Below are positions 1 through 7,540 of a stretch of DNA of 64,000 nt, in pieces. Below the pieces are notes generated by a model. It saw only the letters and a program-made list of their open reading frames with translations. It was not told the DNA's origin and made no database searches. A program made the position numbers and the translations under genes. The stretch's first letter is position 1; every line of letters begins with the position of its first letter. The DNA lies in NCBI GenBank assembly GCA_963715055.1, contig CAVQRB010000002.1, forward strand, positions 496,001-560,000, given 5' to 3'. This DNA is from CAVQRB01 sp963715055. Its GTDB lineage: Bacteria; Pseudomonadota; Alphaproteobacteria; Rhodobacterales; Rhodobacteraceae.

Positions 1-89
1 CGCAGGACCCGGCTCACTGTCATCTCCGACACCCCGCAGGCTTCTGAGACATCGCGGAGAGTAAGGGGGCGCTGTTTGGGTCTGGACAC
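1..89 (-). CDS. LacI-family transcriptional regulator, N-terminal fragment (cut by window edge)
   Basis: Reading the minus strand from a GTG at 89, the peptide begins MSRPKQRPLTLRDVSEACG and continues with VSEMTVSRVL before the sequence ends. This is the classic LacI/GalR helix-turn-helix (TLRDVxxxxGVSxMTVSRVL), which binds an operator as a dimer. AGGAA lies about nine bases upstream of the GTG, supporting this start. The ligand-binding part lies outside the window, so the sugar sensed cannot be told. The GVSEMTVSRVL version resembles gluconate-type GntR regulators, but that is a guess. The visible part is only 29 codons. Confidence 0.8.
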   Translation of the reverse strand, partial: MSRPKQRPLTLRDVSEACGVSEMTVSRVL

Positions 90-179
90 TGAGGTTTTCC
101 TGCATGTTTGCGCAACCATAGCGCAGGTCCATCTTTGCTAGCAAGCGCCGAGGAGAGGCTGCGATGCATGTCTTGTGCG

Positions 180-256
180 TGGTGATCCCGGCAGGACTCG
201 AACCTGCTGCCTACAGTTTAGGAAACTGCCGCTCTATCCAGATGAGCTACGGGACC
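180..256 (-). tRNA. tRNA-Arg (anticodon CCT)
   Basis: The minus strand folds into a full cloverleaf. The acceptor stem GGTCCCG pairs with CGGGATC, followed by the discriminator A and an encoded CCA. The anticodon stem GCAGT/ACTGT carries loop TTCCTAA, so the anticodon is CCT, decoding AGG. The T arm has GGTTCGAGTCC. The gene is 77 nt including CCA. It lies 70 bases from a second tRNA in the same orientation. Confidence 0.96.
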
Positions 257-326
257 ACGCGAGCGTTCATAATGGCGCTGCCGGGTCATGGCAAGCAGGC
301 AGGCCGCGTCATGAAGGGGAAGTCTC

Positions 327-403
327 TGGTCGGGCTGAGAGGATTCGAACCTCCGACCCCCTGCTCCCGAAGCAGGTGCGCTACCAGGCTGCGCTACAGC
401 CCG
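327..403 (-). tRNA. tRNA-Pro (anticodon CGG)
   Basis: Minus-strand cloverleaf with acceptor stem CGGGCTG/CAGCCCG, discriminator A and encoded CCA. The anticodon stem CCTGC/GCAGG carries loop TTCGGGA, giving anticodon CGG, which decodes CCG. The T-loop GGTTCGAATCC is canonical. It is 77 nt and lies just downstream of the DMT transporter gene, in the same orientation. Confidence 0.96.
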
Positions 404-431
404 ACCGATGCGCTCAGGTACAGCCATTGGA

Positions 432-1409
432 CTACTTTGGCAAGCGGCTCTTGCGGGATTTCAACCAGGCTTTCTCGATCCGCTTCATCGGCGCAATCTG
501 CGGGGCCGCCCCGGTTTCCGGACGCGACCGCGTGCGCAGGACCGGCTTTTCGGAGTCGCTGCGCAGGCTCTCCCGGAAGACGATGAAGAGCCCGCTCGCG
601 ATGATGATGACCGATCCGATGCCGGTCGCCAGATCCGGCCATTCGTCAAAGAAGAGAACACCGTAGAAGGCGGCCCATAGGATCTGGGAGTACTGCATCG
701 GCGCAACGAAAACCGGGCCCGCGGTATTGTAGGCGGCGATCAGCAAGCGCCCCGCCACCCAGGCGCCCAGGGCGACGAGGAAGAGTTTCCCCAGATCATC
801 GAGGGGCGGCGCGACGTAGACGAAAGGCAGGATTGCCCCCATGACGATGAAATTGGTCATCATCGGGTAGAGCATGATCACCACGCTGCGTTCGTCGCGC
901 CCGATCTTGCGCAGCACAATGGACGCAAAAGCCCCGCAGATGGCCGAGATCACGGCCGAGATATGCCCCAGTTCGAATTCCGCCTGCCCCGGCCTGAGCA
1001 CGATCAGAACGCCGACCAGCCCCGTGCCGACCGCGATCCAGCGTCTGAGCCGGACGGTTTCGCCCAGGACAGGGATCGCCAGAACCGTGATCAGCAGGGG
1101 CATGGCGAAGAGGATGGCATAGACCTGCGCCAGCGGCAGGACCGAATAGGCATAGAAGGCGCAAAACCCGTTGACCACGGCGGCGATGGTGCGCGCGGCG
1201 ATCCACCACGGATGCACGGGGATCAGCGTCCCGTGGGTCGCATCGCGCAGCAGGTGCATCATCGCCATGGGGAAGCTGAAGAGGACGGAAAAGAAGACTA
1301 CCTGAACCGGGGAGTAGTCGCCGCCGAGGATCTTGATGACCACATCATGCGCGGAATAGATCGCGAAGGCCATGAGCGCGATCAGGGCGCCTTTGATGTT
1401 CGGGTTCAT
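432..1409 (-). CDS. DMT-superfamily (EamA) membrane transporter
   Basis: A 325-residue hydrophobic protein with about ten predicted membrane segments arranged as two EamA-type repeats. The first repeat ends near the motif PVLGETVRLRRW and the second near LFFDEWPDLATGIGSVIIIASG, the usual GE(x)-containing ends of DMT permeases. Such inner-membrane carriers export metabolites or amino acids, but substrate cannot be inferred here. A charged cytoplasmic tail rich in Arg, Lys and Pro follows the last helix. The start at 1409 puts the first helix at residues 7-25. It stands alone between leuB and the tRNAs. Confidence 0.88.
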   Translation of the reverse strand: MNPNIKGALIALMAFAIYSAHDVVIKILGGDYSPVQVVFFSVLFSFPMAMMHLLRDATHGTLIPVHPWWIAARTIAAVVNGFCAFYAYSVLPLAQVYAILFAMPLLITVLAIPVLGETVRLRRWIAVGTGLVGVLIVLRPGQAEFELGHISAVISAICGAFASIVLRKIGRDERSVVIMLYPMMTNFIVMGAILPFVYVAPPLDDLGKLFLVALGAWVAGRLLIAAYNTAGPVFVAPMQYSQILWAAFYGVLFFDEWPDLATGIGSVIIIASGLFIVFRESLRSDSEKPVLRTRSRPETGAAPQIAPMKRIEKAWLKSRKSRLPK

Positions 1410-1528
1410 CGGATGTCGGACCGTTCGGGAGAAGCTGTTGCGCGTAACCTAGCGCCTGCGCAACGCCTTGTGAAAGCTCAAATGGCCTGCCGCCTTGAAG
1501 GTCCTCTCCGGCAGCAGGCCGCAGGCGA

Positions 1529-2635
1529 TCAGAGGCTCGCGTCGAGCGCTGCCAGGATCGCGTCGCCCATTTCGGTCGTGCTGATCGGCGTGCCGCCCTC
1601 AGCGCCCATCAGATCGGCGGTGCGGGCGCCGTCGGCAAGGACCTTTTCGATGGCGGCCTCGAGGCGGGCAGCCTCGTCGCCCTTGTCGAAGGAGTAGCGC
1701 AGCGCCATGGCGAAGCTGAGAATGCAGGCGATCGGGTTGGCCTTGCCCTGTCCCGCGATATCGGGGGCAGAACCATGCACGGGCTCGTAAAGTGCCTTGG
1801 GCCGGCCATTGGCCGCCGGTGCGCCGAGGCTCGCCGAGGGCAGCATGCCCAGTGATCCGGTCAGCATCGCGGCGCAATCCGACAGGATGTCGCCAAAGAG
1901 GTTGTCTGTCAGGATCACGTCGAACTGCTTGGGCGCACGCACCAGCTGCATCGCACCATTGTCAGCGTACATGTGGCTCAATTCCACATCCGGATAATCC
2001 TCGTCGTGGACTTTCTGCACCACTTCACGCCAGAGAATGCCGCTTTCCATGACGTTGGCCTTCTCCATGGAGCAGACCTTGTTGTTGCGCCGCCGTGCCA
2101 ACTCGAAAGCGGAGCGGGCCACCCGGTCGATCTCGCTTTCGGTGTAGCGCTGCGTGTTGATGCCGACGCGCTCGTTGCCTTCCTCGAAAATGCCGCGCGG
2201 CTCGCCAAAATAGACACCGGAGGTCAGTTCGCGCACGATCATGATGTCGAGACCAGCCACGATGTCCTTTTTCAACGAGGAGAAATCCGCCAGCGCATCG
2301 AAACACTGCGCCGGGCGCAGGTTGGAGAAGAGATCCATCTCCTTGCGCAGACGCAGCAACCCGCGTTCGGGCTTCACGCTGAAATCGAGCTTGTCGTATT
2401 TCGGCCCGCCAACGGCACCGAGCAGCACCGCATCCACCTGAAGCGCCTTTGCCATGGTGTCATCGTGCAGCGGTGTGCCATGGGCGTCATAGGCGGCACC
2501 GCCCACAAGGTCCTCGCTCACGTCGAAGGCCATCCCGCGCTTGTCGCCGAACCACGCAATGACGCGTTTCACTTCTTCCATGACCTCCGGGCCGATGCCG
2601 TCACCGGGCAGAATGAGAAGGGAGGGATTGGCCAT
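1529..2635 (-). CDS. leuB: 3-isopropylmalate dehydrogenase
   Basis: A 368-residue protein covering the whole isocitrate/isopropylmalate dehydrogenase family. It opens with LLILPGDGIGPEVMEEV. It contains the substrate-binding arginines in LLRLRKEMDLFSNLRPA, the tyrosine of RELTSGVYFGEPRG, and the metal-binding aspartates of TDNLFGDILSDCAAML. The C-terminal NAD-binding segment is YEPVHGSAPDIAGQGKANPI. LeuB oxidises and decarboxylates 3-isopropylmalate in leucine synthesis. The partner genes leuD and leuC lie upstream on the same strand but not directly adjacent. Confidence 0.97.
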   Translation of the reverse strand: MANPSLLILPGDGIGPEVMEEVKRVIAWFGDKRGMAFDVSEDLVGGAAYDAHGTPLHDDTMAKALQVDAVLLGAVGGPKYDKLDFSVKPERGLLRLRKEMDLFSNLRPAQCFDALADFSSLKKDIVAGLDIMIVRELTSGVYFGEPRGIFEEGNERVGINTQRYTESEIDRVARSAFELARRRNNKVCSMEKANVMESGILWREVVQKVHDEDYPDVELSHMYADNGAMQLVRAPKQFDVILTDNLFGDILSDCAAMLTGSLGMLPSASLGAPAANGRPKALYEPVHGSAPDIAGQGKANPIACILSFAMALRYSFDKGDEAARLEAAIEKVLADGARTADLMGAEGGTPISTTEMGDAILAALDASL

Positions 2636-2741
2636 GGGAAGTCTCCTGCGGAAAATTTTGTCACTGCGGCCTAGCCTGAGGCCGAAGCAGGGTCAAGAAG
2701 CCTGAATGACTTCGCCCTCCCCCGGCGCGGCGAGACGCGGC

Positions 2742-3809
2742 TCAGCGGTCAAGGTCGACCCAGACCAGCTTGTGACGACTCGCGGTCTCGGCGATCTGAC
2801 CTGCCTCGCTTGCGGGATCGGGCCAGTGCACGCCCGCCCCGACGATCCGCCAGTCAGCGGAGGGCAGCACATAGTCAACGCGCAGGTTGCCCGGCACCGG
2901 TTCGTCCCAATCCGCCGTGTCATGGGGATCGCCGGAGGCGAGCGCGCTGCCCGCGCTGCCCGGTCGGGCGTCCTGGAGTCTCGGATCAGCAAGCAGCGCG
3001 TTGATCGCCCTATTGATCCCGTCACCGTCCCTTGGATCCTGGTTGGCGTCGCCCAAAAGCACGAAAGCGGCATCCGGCACCGGGCCGAATGCGCCGTCGA
3101 GATAGTGCTGCCAGAAGATGATCTCATCGTGGTTGCGCTTGCCGTTGCGATCCTCGGGCCCATCGAAGACTGGCGGGCTGGCATGAAAGGTCAGCAGCGT
3201 GACACGGCCCAGGTTCGGGACGTTGACAGGAACAACCCAATGAGCCGTCGTGGACAACCGCTGCACTTCCTGCGCTTCGGCGGAGGGGAATGGCAGCCCC
3301 TCCGTTTCCGGCAAAAGCGCACCGGGCAGGTCTTTCCACAGGAGCGTGGTGAACTCCCGCACCTCTTCCGTCACGATCGGATACCGCGACAGCACTGCCA
3401 TGCCACCCTGACCCGAAAACCGACCGTAGCCTTGCGCGTCGCGCGGATCCCCGTTGCGCCCATCCCCATCGAGGTCGAGCCCGGTCTGCATTCCCGTGTT
3501 CGGGCGCGCGGCGAAACGGTGCGGGTAGCTTTGCCCACTTTGCGCCAGCAACGCGGCGAAAGCATCAAGGGCGGCACCCGTCAGATCGTAGTCGAACCCC
3601 TGAAGCACGAGGATGTCGGGAGCGGTTTCGCGGAGCACGGCGACGACGCCCGCAATCTGAGCGTCATCACCGCGCAGGATATCGCGCAGCAGAAGGCCGG
3701 GACCATCGCGTTGCAGTTCGGTGTTGAAGGTCGCGATCCGCAAGGGCTCGGCATGAGCAGCGCCGGCCAGCAAGAGGACCGCGAGATATGCCGACCAGAC
3801 CTGCCTCAG
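2742..3809 (-). CDS. exported endonuclease/exonuclease/phosphatase-fold protein
   Basis: After a signal-peptide-like start (hydrophobic stretch ending AGAAHAEP) the mature part begins LRIATFN and carries the EEP-fold motifs LVLQGFDYD, TFHASPP, LLGDANQDP, RVDYVLPS and SRHKLVWVDL. These supply the metal site and catalytic His/Asp of DNase I-like phosphodiesterases. Substrate may be nucleic acid or a phosphoester and is not determinable. An Asp/Gly-rich segment (LDLDGDGRNGDPRD) looks calcium-binding. No ATG, GTG or TTG lies in frame between 3935 (ATG) and the signal peptide. I chose a CTG at 3809 that overlaps the upstream stop as CTGA. The ATG at 3935 would overlap the upstream gene by 130 bases and disrupt the signal peptide. 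Confidence 0.82.
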   Translation of the reverse strand: MRQVWSAYLAVLLLAGAAHAEPLRIATFNTELQRDGPGLLLRDILRGDDAQIAGVVAVLRETAPDILVLQGFDYDLTGAALDAFAALLAQSGQSYPHRFAARPNTGMQTGLDLDGDGRNGDPRDAQGYGRFSGQGGMAVLSRYPIVTEEVREFTTLLWKDLPGALLPETEGLPFPSAEAQEVQRLSTTAHWVVPVNVPNLGRVTLLTFHASPPVFDGPEDRNGKRNHDEIIFWQHYLDGAFGPVPDAAFVLLGDANQDPRDGDGINRAINALLADPRLQDARPGSAGSALASGDPHDTADWDEPVPGNLRVDYVLPSADWRIVGAGVHWPDPASEAGQIAETASRHKLVWVDLDR

Positions 3810-4648
3810 GCGGTCTGGTAGCCACCATCTTCCGCCGCGGTCGCATAGGCCCGGCGGCGCTTTTCCTCGATCATGCTGGCGATCCGTGCCATGGCGATGC
3901 CGCGCATGATCATGCTGGCGGGAAGGAAGGCCCATGCGCTGATCATCCAGATGAGAGTTTGAGGGTTCTCAAACGTGATCGGGTCTAGCAGATCGGACGT
4001 GGCCTTGACCACAGCCGGGATGAGGAAGGGCAAAAGAAACCCCAGCGCGATGTTGACGCGCGAGTCGCGCTGCAACCGGTAGAGCACGTCGCCCCCGGTG
4101 GTGGGATCGAAGAGCGGCAGGTTGACCCAGACGTTGAAGGCACGGTTGCGCACCGGCCAGCCCCAGACCCGCACGAGGAGTACGAAGGCCACCAGGGTCA
4201 TCAGTGAAATCAGATAGGCGATGCCTGCCGCCGTCCGCACGTCGTTGATCACGCTCGGATTGATATCATAGGGCAGCATCAGCACGATCAGCCGAACAGG
4301 CGAAAATGGGAAGTCGATCGAATTTCCGATAATGGTGCCGAGCGACGTCAGCCCCTGGGTCAGCGCGGTCGGATCGGTCTTGCCCTTGGCGATGAGGGTC
4401 AACAGGAACACGGTTGCGAAGAGGGCAACGAAACGCAGTCGGTTGAAAGGCGCCGCATCGCGGAACTCGACGATGCTCGGCGCATTGGAGTTGTATTCGA
4501 CAAAGGTGAGGAAGGCCGCAAGCAGGGCCACCAGAACCACGATCTGCGTTTGATCGGTCGCCACGTCGCGCAGCAGCAGCGAGGGCGTTGCAATCAGCAG
4601 CGCGATCAAGAGTCCGCGCAATGCTGCGCCTGACATTCTCAAGAACAT
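3806..4648 (-). CDS. conserved multi-pass membrane protein of unknown function
   Basis: A 280-residue protein with about six hydrophobic segments: near residues 10-25, 37-48, 73-86, 120-130, 145-162 and 200-218, plus a hydrophobic helix around 240-255. The C-terminal tail is hydrophilic (IEEKRRRAYATAAEDGG). I recognise no named domain. It immediately precedes and overlaps the exported phosphatase/nuclease gene, so the two are probably translated together. Proteins of this type commonly sit between leuD and leuB in roseobacters (general knowledge, not checked here). Confidence 0.75.
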   Translation of the reverse strand: MFLRMSGAALRGLLIALLIATPSLLLRDVATDQTQIVVLVALLAAFLTFVEYNSNAPSIVEFRDAAPFNRLRFVALFATVFLLTLIAKGKTDPTALTQGLTSLGTIIGNSIDFPFSPVRLIVLMLPYDINPSVINDVRTAAGIAYLISLMTLVAFVLLVRVWGWPVRNRAFNVWVNLPLFDPTTGGDVLYRLQRDSRVNIALGFLLPFLIPAVVKATSDLLDPITFENPQTLIWMISAWAFLPASMIMRGIAMARIASMIEEKRRRAYATAAEDGGYQTA

Positions 4649-4963
4649 CCCATTCTATCCCTTCAAACTGGCCAGACGCGGTTCTGTGCCGCGATCTTGT
4701 CCCACTTTGATGTCACCGGGGCGGTGATCTGCTGCCTCAATTTTGCCCCATTTGTGCCATCATTCGCCTTAGTTCCACAAGTCCGTGAGTTAACAAGACG
4801 CAATGGATCAGGCGTTTTGAGGGAAGAGGTGGTGCGTTCTTGCATCAAATATGTGGCAAAAAACGGGCACTCACAACATGTAGTGGGCGCCACTTGGGCG
4901 CCCACTAGAAAAGCTTGATGATCGTGATCTTGCCCGAAAATTGATTCCCGGGACGCGTCGGCC
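4649..4963. other. intergenic region with a strong inverted repeat
   Basis: No convincing gene. On the minus strand it is the 3' flank of leuD and the 5' flank of the membrane-protein gene. It contains a perfect 10-bp inverted repeat (TAGTGGGCGC at 4881-4890, its complement at 4898-4907, 7-base loop). This could form a very stable hairpin in the leuD transcript. No uridine tract follows directly; the nearest T-run on the minus strand lies about 18 bases further on. It may stop or process the leuD message, or be a protein-binding palindrome. Confidence 0.5.
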
Positions 4964-5569
4964 TCAAACCCAGGGGCGCGCCTGTGACGCCGCAGCCTCG
5001 AAGGTATCGATAGAGGCCGCCTTTTCCAGCGTCAGGCCGATGTCATCGAGACCGTTCATCAGGCAGTGCTTCTTGAACGGGTCGACATCGAACGAAAACA
5101 CCTCGCCATCCGAAGAGGTGATGGTCTGTGCCTCCAGATCAACGCTCAACCGGGCATTGGCACCTTTCTCGGCATCCTTCATCAGGACATCGACCTGCTC
5201 TTGTGGAAGCGCGATCGGCAGAATGCCGTTCTTGAAGCAGTTGTTGTAGAAAATATCCGCGAAAGACGGCGCGATGATGCAGCGGATGCCGAAATCCTTG
5301 ATCGCCCACGGCGCGTGCTCGCGCGAGGACCCGCAGCCGAAATTGTCCCCTGCCACCAGGATCTCCGCCTCGCGATAGGCGTCCTGGTTGAGCACGAATG
5401 TCGGGATCTCCTTGCCGTCGTCATCATAACGCATCTCGTCGAAGAGATTGACGCCAAGACCGGAGCGCTTGATCGTTTTCAGGAATTGCTTGGGGATGAT
5501 CATGTCCGTGTCGATGTTGATCATCGGCATGGGAGCCGCGATACCGGTCAGCGTATCGAACTTGTCCAT
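4964..5569 (-). CDS. leuD: 3-isopropylmalate dehydratase small subunit
   Basis: A 201-residue protein matching the swivel domain of aconitase-type dehydratases. It has MPMINIDTDMIIPKQFL near the N-terminus and the signature GDNFGCGSSREHAPWAI, whose serine and arginine contact substrate. LeuD pairs with LeuC to isomerise 2- to 3-isopropylmalate. The start at 5569 is preceded on the minus strand by GAGGAGAGACAAT, a good ribosome site. leuC lies about 2 kb upstream, separated by an IalB-like gene and a VPLPA-CTERM gene, so the two subunits are not in one tight operon. Confidence 0.97.
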   Translation of the reverse strand: MDKFDTLTGIAAPMPMINIDTDMIIPKQFLKTIKRSGLGVNLFDEMRYDDDGKEIPTFVLNQDAYREAEILVAGDNFGCGSSREHAPWAIKDFGIRCIIAPSFADIFYNNCFKNGILPIALPQEQVDVLMKDAEKGANARLSVDLEAQTITSSDGEVFSFDVDPFKKHCLMNGLDDIGLTLEKAASIDTFEAAASQARPWV

Positions 5570-5760
5570 ATTGTCTCTCCTCGACGTGAAATCGGCTGTT
5601 TGTCTCTCGGCGGAACCAACTTAGGTGCGTAACCTGCGGTCTGTGCGCTTTCTGATGCAACATTTGGATCAGGCTTGCAACGGACCAAAAGCAGTTCTGC
5701 TTCGGTTCCGGCAAATTATGCAGACCGCGGGTAAAATTGATTGAAGGAGTGTCTTCGCCC

Positions 5761-6243
5761 TCAGTTGCCGAGCGTCTCGCGTGCGGAGTCCAGTTTGGCG
5801 GAGAAATCTCCAATCGATGTCTTGAGCGACACCGGCTTATCCGAGGTATACGGAAAAAACCGGAGATCCACTGTCTCGGCCGAGAGCAAGGCAACGAGAT
5901 CGTCTTCCGTCAATCCGGTAAGCGCTCGGCAGCCATCGGGGAAACAGACTTGAAACGGTATTTCTATGATCGTGTCGCCTGCCAGAACTCGGACACCTGA
6001 GTCGAGAGCGGTGCCGAGAGGCAGCGCGACACCAAAGTTGATTTGATCAGAGCCTTTGGTGACAACCGCCAGCATCGTTGCCACCCGTCGATCAGTTGCC
6101 TGTTCATAGAGGCTAAGAGACATGGTGCACGTGTCAGGATTGCAAGAATTGTTCCAGTCATCCTGGGTGTCCTGCGCGAGGGACGCACTGGAGGACATTA
6201 ACAACATCAATGAGTAAATCTTGAAATACGAACGCAACTTCAT
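5761..6243 (-). CDS. IalB-like (invasion-associated locus B family) exported protein
   Basis: A 160-residue protein starting MKLRSYFKIYSLMLLMSS with a signal peptide ending SASLAQ. The mature part has the IalB-family pattern: a CNPDTC cysteine pair, a central beta-rich stretch NFGVALPLGTALDSGVRV and PFQVCFPDGCRALTGL with a second cysteine pair. IalB-like proteins are periplasmic; in most free-living alphaproteobacteria their role is unknown. I chose the ATG at 6243 because a start at 6297 adds 18 residues in front of the signal peptide. Confidence 0.78.
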   Translation of the reverse strand: MKLRSYFKIYSLMLLMSSSASLAQDTQDDWNNSCNPDTCTMSLSLYEQATDRRVATMLAVVTKGSDQINFGVALPLGTALDSGVRVLAGDTIIEIPFQVCFPDGCRALTGLTEDDLVALLSAETVDLRFFPYTSDKPVSLKTSIGDFSAKLDSARETLGN

Positions 6244-6325
6244 GTGGCTTACCTGGATCCATCTATTAAAAAAGGTGGACACCGGACCGGTGTCCACCCA
6301 TGGGGCTTAGTTGTATATCGGCATC

Positions 6326-7346
6326 TCAGGCAGATTTGAACCTTCTGAAACCGCCGAGCATTCCGAGTCCGCCGAGCAGCAGCCATGCTGCCGCAGGCAG
6401 CGGAACTACACTTGGGTCCGGCGGGATGATGATGGTACCACCCACGCCCTTGAAGGCGAAGATGAATGTAGGAGTAAGCTCACCTTCAAACACTGTACCC
6501 ACGTCACCAAACCCGTCTTGGTCTACGTCATCGGCCGACCAACCGTAAGAAAACAGCTCTGCACCGACGGCACCGAGGGCTGCGTCCGCGGCGGATTTGC
6601 CCGCAGCACCACCGTAGAAGATGCTGAACTTGAACTCCTCGCCAGCAGCCAGCCCACCCAGAGCAAAGTCGAACAAGGCTCCGTGGTCAGCGGGTCCCTC
6701 GCCTGTGAAATCCTTGTCCAGAGTATCCAACCCGCCAATCGCGCCCACGGCGCCAAGCGGGTTCGAAGTCGCGAAGCCATCGTTCGAACTGCTGGCCAGA
6801 AGCGTTGTCGTTGCCGTTCCGCCAATCGACACGAATTCATCGAATGGCGTCGGGGAGGTATCCCAATCCATGACCCGACGATACTCGAGTGCGGCAACGT
6901 CCGTCGCACCGGTATTCTTGATCGTAACGATGGCCTCATAAAGGTCATCAGACGCCGAGAGCTGATACGAATGCGTTACCGTTACATCCGTGCCGTTGAT
7001 CTGAACCACAGATTCGGCAGTTGTTGCCGTGCTGGTGAAACTCAGCCCTGTAAGGCCGGCGGTTCCACTGGAGTTGTTCGCATATCCAGCCGTTCCATCG
7101 ACGGCCAGACCCCAGCCCTCGCACAGACACCCGTGCGACGTGGATTCATACTGATACTCCGCTTGGAGCGATCCAGCGTGTGCCGACACGCGTCTCACCG
7201 GCCACATCCGCAACGCCGCCGCCGATGTTCAGCTGACCGAGGTCATCGACCCCCAGGCTCACATTTCCGTCGGTGATGATCGCTGATGCGCTCGCCAGTC
7301 CAGGCAGCATGCATATCGCAGTTGCTGCAATTATCCTTCTAAACAT
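6326..7346 (-). pseudogene. VPLPA-CTERM surface/secreted protein, frameshifted
   Basis: The 5' part (from ATG 7346, ribosome site GGAAGGGGAC) encodes a signal peptide MFRRIIAATAICMLPGLASA and about 66 residues, then stops near 7149 (ends IAPSGVSV). The rest continues in another frame from about 7160: YESTSHGCLCEGWG, a beta-rich middle part, and a C-terminus VPLPAAAWLLLGGLGMLGG followed by FRRFKSA. That end is the VPLPA-CTERM tripartite sorting signal (motif, helix, basic tail). The two parts join into one 339-residue protein if one base is removed near 7155-7165. No homopolymer marks the site. Either an assembly error or a real disruption. Confidence 0.78.
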
Positions 7347-7499
7347 TATAGTCCCCTTCCAAAAAAACTGATAAACCTGAGCGATGACCAAACCAGCGCT
7401 CACAATCTTCTCATTCACGACTTAAAAATATCACATTCTTGCCAAACTCGTCCAACAAAAAGTAAATTTTCCGTTAAAATGTAACGGACCCGGAGCGGA

Positions 7500-7534
7500 G
7501 CCGCCATTGTTCGCAAACGGGAAACAATGGCGGC
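7500..7534 (-). terminator. 12-bp hairpin just after leuC
   Basis: GCCGCCATTGTT at 7500-7511 and its exact complement at 7523-7534 are separated by 11 bases. The hairpin begins 6 bases after the leuC stop codon. No U-tract follows on the minus strand, so it is not a textbook intrinsic terminator. It may protect the 3' end of the leuC message or act with Rho. Confidence 0.45.
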
Positions 7535-7540
7535 GGCTTG

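Noticed and set aside
163..666. Open frames over the two tRNA genes
   Set aside because: They overlap clear tRNA cloverleaves and the end of the DMT gene; the peptides have no domain features.
4881..4907. Hairpin as a firm leuD terminator
   Set aside because: Perfect stem but no immediate U-tract; recorded only as an intergenic inverted repeat.
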